Shown piece after piece: positions 1 to 6,764 of a stretch of DNA of 34,890 nucleotides. Location: contig JBAWYM010000012.1 of NCBI GenBank assembly GCA_037143575.1, positions 1-34,890 of the forward strand, in the 5' to 3' direction. Under the pieces are notes generated by a model that was not told where the DNA came from, ran no database searches, and worked only from the letters and a program-made list of their open reading frames with translations. The translations under genes were made by a program, and so were the position numbers. This DNA is from JBAWYM01 sp037143575. Its GTDB lineage: Bacteria > Patescibacteriota > Gracilibacteria > Peribacterales > Peribacteraceae. The stretch's first letter is position 1. The number at the start of each line of letters is the position of its first letter.

Positions 1-2
1 TT

Positions 3-22
3 AGCCCCTTCTAGGGGCTTTT
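3..22 (+). terminator. Rho-independent terminator
   Basis: A perfect 7-bp stem (AGCCCCT at 3-9, AGGGGCT at 13-19) with a 3-base loop runs into a short T tract at 19-22. The T tract lies on the plus strand, so it ends a gene that enters from the left edge. A second short dyad (ACCGGCTCTGCCGGT, 31-45) follows. Confidence 0.7.
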
Positions 23-285
23 CCCATGCTACCGGCTCTGCCGGTAGTACTGACTTCTCTTCAATAACAAGCTCCTATCGCCATTTCGCTCCCATATTCC
101 ACGAAGAAAATCAAGGGTCTAAGAGGGCACTTTTGCTGGCGAAATGCGATCCAGAAAACCCGATTGGAGCAGGAAATATGGATCTAGAGGCGGATTCTTA
201 TCCGAGGATCGCCTGCAGCGTTGTTCTATTCATGAGGAGCCGAATTTTTGCCAGTGATTGGTATGTTAATAATTGCAACAAACTC

Positions 286-313
286 TTGACCAAAAATAGA
301 ACATCCCTACACT
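286..313 (+). promoter_or_regulatory. Promoter of the Panacea toxin-antitoxin unit
   Basis: TTGACC (286-291), 16 bases, then TACACT (308-313) fit a sigma-70 promoter. Transcription would begin near 320, leaving a roughly 20-base pyrimidine-rich leader before the ATG at 340. Confidence 0.65.
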
Positions 314-322
314 GAAGAGTGT
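309..322. promoter_or_regulatory. Operator-like dyad over the -10 box
   Basis: ACACT (309-313) and AGTGT (318-322) form a perfect 5+4+5 inverted repeat lying over the -10 box and start point. Xre-type HTH antitoxins commonly bind such dyads to repress their own operon, so this is a candidate autoregulatory site for the gene that follows. The half-sites are short, so chance is possible. Confidence 0.4.
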
Positions 323-339
323 TTCCATTTTCCTCCATC

Positions 340-1125
340 ATGCCCCACATCCTCACTACCCTCCGCGACCAGCACGGCTACACCCAAGAGAAGCTCGCGA
401 AGGCCATCGGCGTCTCGCGGCAGCACTTGGCGAAGGTGGAAGCGGGCGAGGCGGACATCAAGCTTGCTCAGGCGCGGACGTGTGCGGAGCTCTTCGGGAT
501 ATCTGTGGATGCCCTTTCGCTCGGGGAACTTCCTGCAGCGGATGATGTCCTCCTCAAGAAAACACCGAAGAAGACTGCGGTTCCTCAGGAGCGTGACCCG
601 CGGCCGCAGATCACGGTGAAGCCGGAGAATGTGGAGAAGTTCAAGGAAGTCCTGCTGTATGTCCTCGGGAAAGTCGGGGCGCTTCCCAATGTCGGCAGGA
701 CCGTCCTCTTCAAGCTCCTGTACTTCATCGATTTCGACTACTACGAGAAGTACGAGGAGCAGCTCATGGGTGTCTCGTATCGCAAAGAGTCGTACGGCCC
801 GTTCCCAGTGGAGTTTGCTGCGATCGTTGCACAGATGAAGACGGATGGAGCACTGCAGGAGATCCGTGGAACGTACTTCGACCACGAGCAAATCAAGTAC
901 TTGCCCTTGCGTAAGCCCAATCTCACCGCCTTTCGCTCCAACGAAACGCAGCTGATCGATGAGGTCATGGCGAAGTACGCGACGAAGTCCGCCACCGAAA
1001 TCAGTGATATCGCCCACCGGGATGTGCCTTGGAAAGTCCACGCGATGCACGAGGTGATCGACTACGAATCCGTTTTCTACCGCGATGCGGCGTTTTCTGT
1101 TCGCGAGGACGATGACGAACTATAG
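340..1125 (+). CDS. HTH-Panacea antitoxin (DUF4065/SocA-like)
   Basis: This 261-residue protein has an Xre-type helix-turn-helix at about residues 8-60 (TQEKLAKAIGVSRQHLAKVE), a charged linker, and a Panacea domain (PF13274, SocA-like) at about 90-235, recognisable from VLFKLLYFIDF, SYGPFP and the late DVPW segment. In published work, Panacea domains are antitoxins that neutralise many unrelated toxins, and the HTH would add autoregulation. The start is set at ATG 340. A GTG at 319 would coincide with the expected transcription start, and 340 is preceded by the pyrimidine-rich stretch seen before many starts here. The stop overlaps the next gene by 14 bases, typical of a coupled antitoxin-toxin pair. 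Family assignment is confident; the activity is inferred. Confidence 0.85.
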   Translation: MPHILTTLRDQHGYTQEKLAKAIGVSRQHLAKVEAGEADIKLAQARTCAELFGISVDALSLGELPAADDVLLKKTPKKTAVPQERDPRPQITVKPENVEKFKEVLLYVLGKVGALPNVGRTVLFKLLYFIDFDYYEKYEEQLMGVSYRKESYGPFPVEFAAIVAQMKTDGALQEIRGTYFDHEQIKYLPLRKPNLTAFRSNETQLIDEVMAKYATKSATEISDIAHRDVPWKVHAMHEVIDYESVFYRDAAFSVREDDDEL

Positions 1126-1465
1126 TTTCTTCGGCTCTGCAGAGCGGGATTTCGAGAGACTGTGCAGGAAGTACCGGTCCCTTCCCGCGGATCTGGAGCG
1201 CTTCTGTAAATTCACGCTGATGCTGGAAGGGGAGAAGGGATTTCCGGCGACGCACAAGAATTACACGCTTCTCAAGAGTGTCGCAGCGGTGAAGATCTTC
1301 AAGGCGCGCATTCCCTGTGCTGCGCTGCGGGGGAATAAACTGCGCATCGTCTACGCCCGGCATGCGCAATCGATCGCGTTCATCGTTCTGGAGCTCTATC
1401 CCAAGAATGAGAAGGAGAGGGAGGATCAGGAGCGCATCGCGGTATACTTGGCTCAGAAGCAATAG
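1112..1465 (+). CDS. RelE/ParE-like toxin partner of the Panacea antitoxin
   Basis: This 117-residue protein starts at ATG 1112 inside the last codons of the antitoxin gene, giving a 14-base overlap with AGGA just upstream. The C-terminal half shows the RelE/ParE pattern: a basic strand (KIFKARIPC), a second strand (NKLRIVYA), a hydrophobic strand (IAFIVLELY) and a charged helix (PKNEKEREDQER). RelE-like proteins usually cleave mRNA on the ribosome, while ParE-like ones poison gyrase. The sequence does not show which applies, and the extended N-terminus (about 45 residues) is unusual. The toxin role rests mainly on its position beside a Panacea antitoxin and on this fold-level resemblance. 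Confidence 0.65.
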   Translation: MTNYSFFGSAERDFERLCRKYRSLPADLERFCKFTLMLEGEKGFPATHKNYTLLKSVAAVKIFKARIPCAALRGNKLRIVYARHAQSIAFIVLELYPKNEKEREDQERIAVYLAQKQ

Positions 1466-1508
1466 AATCTCGTCTTACCCACCATAGCCCATAGCCGTCA
1501 TTTTCAGT

Positions 1509-1527
1509 TGGTGACAATTTGTCACCA
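1509..1527. repeat. Short hairpin downstream of the toxin gene
   Basis: TGGTGACA (1509-1516) and TGTCACCA (1520-1527) form an 8-bp perfect stem with a 3-base loop. No T tract follows, so it is a weak terminator at best. Further on, 1675-1720 holds two copies of a GCTCAGG(A/G)TGACA word of a common intergenic type. No gene is apparent in 1466-1748. Confidence 0.5.
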
Positions 1528-1748
1528 CCTCGCTTCCATCCTTTCGCAGGCGATTTTTGAGCACTTTCCAGTAGTTTTGTGGCCTCGCGCTGTCCGTCAA
1601 TATCGCTACGACATCGACGATGGAGAAATACCAGAGTTTTGTGAGCGCATCAGTCGCAGCATGTCGCCCTTCGTCCTTCGACGACGCTCAGGATGACATT
1701 TCTCCGCTCAGGGTGACATGCTTCTTTGATCATGATTGATACGGATCC

Positions 1749-3113
1749 TTACCCCATCATCGCCCACAGCGCCGCGCCGCCCGCGATCACCATCAATCCG
1801 GTGACGAGCCATCCGAGGAATGTCGTCATTGGAGAATTCACATGCTCCTTCATGATTTTCCTGCTCCCGCTGATGAGCACCACGAAGGCGAGCATCACCG
1901 GAGCGACCACGCCATTGGCCACCGCCGAGTAGATCAGGGCTTTGATGGGGTCCAGGCCGATGAGGTTCATGAGGAACCCGAGGAGGACTGAGAGGATGAT
2001 CACTCCGTAGAAGGCGAGTGCTTTGCTGAGCTTGAGGTCCAGCCCCGATCGCCAGCCGAAGCTCTCGGAGAGTGCGTATGAGGAGGAGCCCGCGAGGACG
2101 GGGATTGCGAGGAGGCCTGTACCGATGATCCCGACGGTAAAGAGGAGGGAAGCGGCGTTCCCGGCGAGTGGTCGCAGGGCCTCTGCTGCGTCGGCTGCGG
2201 AGACGATGTTCGTGATACCGTTCTTATTCAGCACCGCCCCGCACGCCGCGATGATGAAGAACATGATGAGGTTGGAGAAGAACATTCCCGACCACACATC
2301 GATGCGCATCTGGGTGATTTCTGCGGTGGTCGTGCTCTGCTGCCGCATCTTCAATGTGGTTTCCCCGCGCTCGATTTCCTCCTCCACCTCCTGCGACGTC
2401 TGCCAGAAGAAGAGGTAGGGGGAGATGGTTGTCCCCAGGATCGCGCAGATGAGGATGAGCTGCTCTCGGGAGAAGGTAATGGTCGGAAGCAAGCTCGAGC
2501 GGGCGATGAGCGACCAGTCCGGATGGACGAGGAACGCTGCGAAGATGTAGGCGACGAGGATCATCGCGAGCCACTTGAGGAGCCGCGCGTAGTAGCGGTA
2601 GGAGCTGAAGATGAGGAGTCCGAGGATCAGGATCGCAAAGAAGAGGATGAGGACGGTTGCGGGAATCCCCGGGAGCAGGAGTTGCGTCGCCTGTGCCATG
2701 GAGCCCAAGTCCGCACCGATGTTGAAGGTATTGGCACAGACCAGGAGGATGGTGCAGGTGTGCAGAACCCAGCGCGGGTAGCGGTGGCGAATGTTGCCGG
2801 CGAGTCCCCGTCCGGTTACGAGCCCGATTCGCGCGCACATTTCCTGAATCAGTGCCATCAGCGGGAAACTATAGGCCGCCATCCACAGGAGTTGGAATCC
2901 GTACTGCGCTCCCGTTTGCGAATACGTCGCGATGCCCGAGGGATCGTCATCGGCTGCACCGGTGGTCAGTCCCGGCCCCAGGGTCTTCCAATACTGTCCT
3001 GCTTTGCGCAATGGCAAACCCACTCCGTACGCGAGGCGGCGGGAGCTATTGATCGTCCGGCCGAGGCCGGCAGCGGGTGCTTCCACGATGCGCTGGAGGA
3101 GGGATTTCGGCAT
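1749..3113 (-). CDS. Nramp (SLC11)-family metal transporter, divergent metal site
   Basis: This 454-residue integral membrane protein has about 11 hydrophobic segments and the Nramp opening GPGLTTGAADDDPSG. Canonical Nramp transporters use DPGN in helix 1 and MPH in helix 6 to bind Mn/Fe. Here the equivalents read DPSG (residues 57-60) and SPY, in ILGTTISPYLFF. The Asn and Met ligands are therefore absent and the Asp is kept. Such changes are reported for Nramp-related clades with other substrates, including magnesium, so a Mn/Fe role should not be assumed. Start is ATG 3113; ATG 3146 (MFCVSHL) is an alternative, and longer readings overlap the kinase gene out of frame. It follows the kinase gene by about 145 bases on the same strand. 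Confidence 0.85.
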   Translation of the reverse strand: MPKSLLQRIVEAPAAGLGRTINSSRRLAYGVGLPLRKAGQYWKTLGPGLTTGAADDDPSGIATYSQTGAQYGFQLLWMAAYSFPLMALIQEMCARIGLVTGRGLAGNIRHRYPRWVLHTCTILLVCANTFNIGADLGSMAQATQLLLPGIPATVLILFFAILILGLLIFSSYRYYARLLKWLAMILVAYIFAAFLVHPDWSLIARSSLLPTITFSREQLILICAILGTTISPYLFFWQTSQEVEEEIERGETTLKMRQQSTTTAEITQMRIDVWSGMFFSNLIMFFIIAACGAVLNKNGITNIVSAADAAEALRPLAGNAASLLFTVGIIGTGLLAIPVLAGSSSYALSESFGWRSGLDLKLSKALAFYGVIILSVLLGFLMNLIGLDPIKALIYSAVANGVVAPVMLAFVVLISGSRKIMKEHVNSPMTTFLGWLVTGLMVIAGGAALWAMMG

Positions 3114-3258
3114 GCGAGTTTCCGTAAGATGCGAGACGCAGAACATGCGGCTCGCCCCGTAGTGTACAGTGCTCTGCGAGCATTCAATAGGTGACAGAGC
3201 TGCACGCCGTGCGCGACGTCTCTCGTAGTCTTCTGTTCGGAAACGATGTTCCCTTAGC

Positions 3259-5628
3259 TCACGCCTTCGCGATCTCCGCCTCCGGTACGCCGGTGGGGAA
3301 GGAGACGTGGAAGGTGGTGCCGAGTCCCTCTTCCGATTCGCACGTGATCCGGCACTGCAGGAGATCCGCGATCTTCTGCGCCGTGAAGACTCCCAGTCCC
3401 AGGCCGTACGCGTAGGCGTGCTGCGCATTATTCGCTCTGTGGAATTTCTCGAAGACACGCGCGAGGTCATTCTTCGGGATGCCGATGCCGGTGTCGTGGA
3501 GTGTCCAGTGGATGCGATGGTGTTCGACGGAGAGGATACTGTCGATGGTGCCGCCTTCGGGCGTGTATTTCACGGCATTGTCGATGAGATTTTGCAGCAT
3601 CTGACGCGCGAGGGACGGATCGAGTGTGCACTCCGGTAGCGTCTGGAGAACGGACATCTGCAGTATGAGCTTCTTCTTCTCGAGCTGCGGCTGGAATTCT
3701 TTGAATGCGTCGCGCACGAGATCGTCGATCTTAGCGCGCTGGGGCTTGGCCACCGTCTGGCCGTCCTCGATGCCAGAGAGATTGAGGATGCCATCGATGA
3801 TGCCGTTCATCCCGTCGAGCGTCTGAGTGAGTGTGGCGGAGATCTCCTGCTTCTCCCTGTCGCTCAGTGATGCACTGTCACGGTACGCATCCAGAGACCA
3901 GCGCAGGACGCTCATGGGTGTGCGCAGCTGGTGCGCGATGATCGAGACGTAGTCAGTCATGGTCTTCACGATTCCCTTCTGCGTCGTGACATCGTCGAAG
4001 GACAGTAGGATTTGGAGGAGCTTGCCGGCGTGGTCGAAGATGGGTGTCGTGTGCATATGCCAAATGGCATCCGCCGCCGTTCCCTGAGGATCGGCGATGA
4101 AGAAGTCATCGCTCTCCGCTTCTTCCAAGGTTGCCATCGTCCTCTCGAGAGGAATCCTCTCTCGGGGATACGCCTCCTTCTTCTGGGTGTGTAACGCCGG
4201 GTAAAGATCGGAGAACGTCTCGAGCGCGGGGAATCCGATGCGCCGGAGAAGGACGAGCGCGTAGGCATTGGCGTGGACGATGTGCAGCGACGGCACGTCG
4301 AGGAGACAGATGCCGAGGTGCATGTTCTCGAGGATTTGTTTGAGGAGGAGAGTCTGCTCTGTGCTCTGTGTGAGATCCTGCTCGGTGACGATGAACCAGC
4401 GCACATCGCCGAAGGTGTCGATCACTGGTTGGACGGTGACCGACGCATCGAGGTACTGGCCGCCTGGAAGGGTGTGGCGCAACGTGTGCGTCTCCGGCTT
4501 CTTGCGCAGGCTTACCTGTGACAGTATCTGCTTGAGGTACGGCCCGTCCTGGACCGGAGATGTCCAATCGTCGGGAGCTTGTCCGATCAGGTCGTAGAGT
4601 GAGCGGCAGATCATCGTGGCGTAGCCTTCGTTCCCGAAGACCACCTGTCCCAGCGCATTGAGAATAATGACGGGGGTCGTCTGCGTGCGCACGATCTGTT
4701 CGAGCGTCTCCTTCGGCACTGCCTGCTTCCGGGCGATGGGCGTTTCCGTCGCATTCCTCCGTCGGCGCCGTTCACTCTCCACATAGAGCCGCAGGATCGT
4801 CCAGAGCAGTGCGCTGAACGGAGCGAGGAGACTCAAGGTGAAGAGCGTCATGCGCATTGTATTGTCGCCCGTCAGTGAGCCGGAGAAGACGGTGTATCCG
4901 AATGCGCTCCCTTGGAGGATCGTCATCCAGACGAACGAAGCGGAGATTGTGTCCTGCGTCCAGCTACCCTCGGCGAGGAGGACGCTCAGTGTTGCGAAGC
5001 AGAGGAGGAGCCCTAAAATCCACGGGACCAGCGCGAAAGTTGGCGAGGTCGTCTGGATCGCATAGGTGCCGGCCGTAAGGCTGCCTAGGATGAAGATCCC
5101 GAAGATGGTCGAGAAGAACGACGGGAGAGTCCTGCGTTCACGGTGAAGCTCGATGGCACTCACGAGGGACAGGAAGGCGAAGAAGAGCGAGGGGAGGTAG
5201 CGCATGCCCGCGAGGAGCCAACGCATATGGAGCAGCACTCCGGTCATGCCCATTCCTACAATCGAAAGTGCATAGAGGAGCGCCGCGAATGTGAGCCAGC
5301 TCCGCGATGGGAGCGGATCACCGTGATTGCGGAGCCAGAGCATGCCCAAGAGCCCCACGGCGCTCGCAACGAGGAGTGCGAACGAGGATATTGCGCCACC
5401 CGGCAGGGGACCGATGCTGCGGAAGAGCGCGCCGAACGGTCCGTCGTACGTGTACGGCTGACTCCGCAGGAGGAGATGCTGCCACACCTGATTGATGGCG
5501 ACGGCTTCCCATCGCACGAAGGCGAGAACCAGCGCTAAGAAAAGGATTCCAAGTCCAAGCCAGAGGAGGCTCTTGGAATTCACACCGGATTCGCTCGGCG
5601 GCATTGGTGATAGAGTGAGTGGACTCAT
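3259..5628 (-). CDS. Membrane sensor histidine kinase with two PAS-like domains
   Basis: This 789-residue protein has about eight N-terminal membrane helices (residues 20-282), then two PAS-like regions (about 308-420 and 425-550), a HisKA domain and a HATPase domain. The phosphoacceptor is H566 in IIAHQLRTP. The ATP-binding boxes are intact: N box DNAVKYTPEG (683-692), G1 DTGIGIP (712-718), F box FEKFHR (726-731) and G2 GLGLGVF (742-748). The enzyme should autophosphorylate and pass phosphate to a response regulator, but none is encoded nearby, so it is an orphan. The eight-helix input resembles 7TM/histidine-kinase sensor modules of unknown ligand. It has its own strong promoter at 5739-5767. 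No Shine-Dalgarno precedes ATG 5628. Confidence 0.9.
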   Translation of the reverse strand: MSPLTLSPMPPSESGVNSKSLLWLGLGILFLALVLAFVRWEAVAINQVWQHLLLRSQPYTYDGPFGALFRSIGPLPGGAISSFALLVASAVGLLGMLWLRNHGDPLPSRSWLTFAALLYALSIVGMGMTGVLLHMRWLLAGMRYLPSLFFAFLSLVSAIELHRERRTLPSFFSTIFGIFILGSLTAGTYAIQTTSPTFALVPWILGLLLCFATLSVLLAEGSWTQDTISASFVWMTILQGSAFGYTVFSGSLTGDNTMRMTLFTLSLLAPFSALLWTILRLYVESERRRRRNATETPIARKQAVPKETLEQIVRTQTTPVIILNALGQVVFGNEGYATMICRSLYDLIGQAPDDWTSPVQDGPYLKQILSQVSLRKKPETHTLRHTLPGGQYLDASVTVQPVIDTFGDVRWFIVTEQDLTQSTEQTLLLKQILENMHLGICLLDVPSLHIVHANAYALVLLRRIGFPALETFSDLYPALHTQKKEAYPRERIPLERTMATLEEAESDDFFIADPQGTAADAIWHMHTTPIFDHAGKLLQILLSFDDVTTQKGIVKTMTDYVSIIAHQLRTPMSVLRWSLDAYRDSASLSDREKQEISATLTQTLDGMNGIIDGILNLSGIEDGQTVAKPQRAKIDDLVRDAFKEFQPQLEKKKLILQMSVLQTLPECTLDPSLARQMLQNLIDNAVKYTPEGGTIDSILSVEHHRIHWTLHDTGIGIPKNDLARVFEKFHRANNAQHAYAYGLGLGVFTAQKIADLLQCRITCESEEGLGTTFHVSFPTGVPEAEIAKA

Positions 5629-5738
5629 GGAGCGAGGATCTGGGAAATCGATCGCGAGACGATCACTTCAGGGAGCGCAGGAACCGGCATCAGTGAACGA
5701 GTATTGTGCATGGGCAGAATCAGTTTGTATTTGACTAT

Positions 5739-5767
5739 ATTATATAATTTATTTAGGTTGTGGTCAA
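5739..5767 (-). promoter_or_regulatory. Promoter of the histidine kinase gene
   Basis: Read on the minus strand: TTGACC (5767-5762), 17 bases, perfect TATAAT (5744-5739). The leader is roughly 100 bases, long for this window. The kinase-transporter pair is probably transcribed from here. Confidence 0.8.
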
Positions 5768-5864
5768 TTAGCGTTTTTATGACGCTGATGGCCCACGATG
5801 TTCACTGTTATTCGACTTGAACAAAGAATGGCCGGAGCACTTAGAGTGCGACGACCATGAGCGA

Positions 5865-5884
5865 GGCTTTCGCGAACGAAAGCC
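5865..5884. repeat. 8-bp hairpin beside the tRNA gene
   Basis: GGCTTTCG (5865-5872), loop CGAA, CGAAAGCC (5877-5884). It lies 3' of the tRNA on the tRNA's strand, so it could help end the transcript, but there is no T run. A smaller GCACT/AGTGC stem sits at 5837-5849. Confidence 0.5.
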
Positions 5885-5892
5885 GAGTCGAA

Positions 5893-5967
5893 TGGTAGCT
5901 CCACGGGGAATCGAACCCCGATTTCCTGGATGAGAACCAAGTGTCCTAACCGTTAGACGATGGAGCC
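5893..5967 (-). tRNA. tRNA-Glu (anticodon CUC)
   Basis: Read on the minus strand, the 75-base sequence folds as a full cloverleaf with an encoded 3' CCA (complement of 5893-5895). The acceptor stem is GGCTCCA with TGGAGCT, with G1 opposite U72 as a wobble. The anticodon stem CTTGG/CCAGG encloses loop TTCTCAT, giving anticodon CUC (glutamate, codon GAG). The T arm is GGGG-TTCGATT-CCCC. The sequence around it (5768-6098) otherwise holds only short dyads and an AATGAA-type word repeat near 5985. Confidence 0.93.
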
Positions 5968-6098
5968 TAAGCGCGCTTGAGCGCGAATGAAAAATGAACA
6001 ATGAATTGGACCGGGGGCAGTGTACTGATCTCGGATTGCAGTGCAAAGCGTGAAAGGGGATTTTTCTGTTGGCCTGAAAAGGCGTACACTTCTTCTCT

Positions 6099-6659
6099 AT
6101 GCGCATCTTTGCCCTCGAGACCAATCGCGAGAAGATCAAGCAGAAATTCCTCACCTCCGGGGAAAAGGAGGTGTTGACCGTTTTCTATCACGGTTTCTCC
6201 TTCTTTCTCGCGAGTATCCGCGACGTTGTGCTCACGGCCATTCTCATCGCCATTGGCATCACGGCGGCCAATTATGGTGCACCGGTGAACTGGACCATCG
6301 CGGTGCTCTTCGTTTTCTGGTTCTTTCTCGTGTTCTTCCGTTTACTGCGGGCGTACATCGATTGGGCATTCGACTTCATCTTCGTGACTACGGACAAAAT
6401 CGTCTTCGTCGATCAGACCTCTATCATCCGTCGGGACATCAATCCGATCAATATGGAGAGCATCGTGGGGGTGGGGACGCGCACACAGTTCTGGAATATT
6501 TTTGCTTTTGGCATTGTCAGTCTGCAGCTCAAAGAAGGACGGGGACAGGGCGTGATCATGCGGAAGTATGTTCCCCGTGCGCAGGACGTAGCGGCGAAGA
6601 TTTCTGCTCTGGTGACGCAGTATCAGCGGCTGGATCATTTGCCGGAGAATGGAGCGTAA
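6099..6659 (+). CDS. Membrane protein with bacterial PH-like domain
   Basis: This 186-residue protein has a short cytoplasmic start, two adjacent hydrophobic segments (about 42-60 and 65-95), and a C-terminal region with the bacterial PH (bPH_2/DUF304-like) pattern: FVTTDKIVFVDQTSIIRRDI, INMESIVGV, then an amphipathic strand and helix. Proteins of this kind sit in the cytoplasmic membrane; their role is not established. A TACACT box (6085-6090) ends 8 bases before the ATG, so the mRNA is probably leaderless or nearly so. It converges on uvrC, with a 19-bp hairpin between the two. Confidence 0.65.
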   Translation: MRIFALETNREKIKQKFLTSGEKEVLTVFYHGFSFFLASIRDVVLTAILIAIGITAANYGAPVNWTIAVLFVFWFFLVFFRLLRAYIDWAFDFIFVTTDKIVFVDQTSIIRRDINPINMESIVGVGTRTQFWNIFAFGIVSLQLKEGRGQGVIMRKYVPRAQDVAAKISALVTQYQRLDHLPENGA

Positions 6660-6694
6660 TCAACGTTGTTATTGGATGTCATTTTCGATTTCTG

Positions 6695-6748
6695 TATTTG
6701 CGAATTGCGATTGATCTTTCTGCATGAGCCAATCGCAATTCGCAAATA
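6695..6748. terminator. 19-bp perfect hairpin between convergent genes
   Basis: Positions 6695-6713 and 6730-6748 are perfect reverse complements (core GAATTGCGATTG / CAATCGCAATTC) around a 16-base loop. The hairpin sits between the end of the PH-like gene and the end of uvrC. It has the right place for a bidirectional terminator, although T tracts are weak. A partial extra copy of the word follows at 6750-6762. Confidence 0.55.
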
Positions 6749-6764
6749 TTCAATCGCAAATTCA

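Larger units (their letters stand above)
23..339. other. Intergenic stretch before the toxin-antitoxin unit
   Basis: No convincing gene lies here. One 60-codon open frame at 133-315 has no family resemblance, starts at a rare codon and runs into the promoter of the next gene. Apart from the dyad at 31-45 and the promoter/operator at 286-322, nothing is recognisable. Confidence 0.6.

Noticed and set aside
3114..3470. Extended N-terminus of the Nramp gene from 3470
   Set aside because: The extra residues are Arg/Ser-rich and overlap the kinase gene out of frame; the family begins near ATG 3113.
5893..5967. tRNA called as Asp or Arg
   Set aside because: A five-pair anticodon stem CTTGG/CCAGG leaves a seven-base loop TTCTCAT, which gives CUC, hence Glu.
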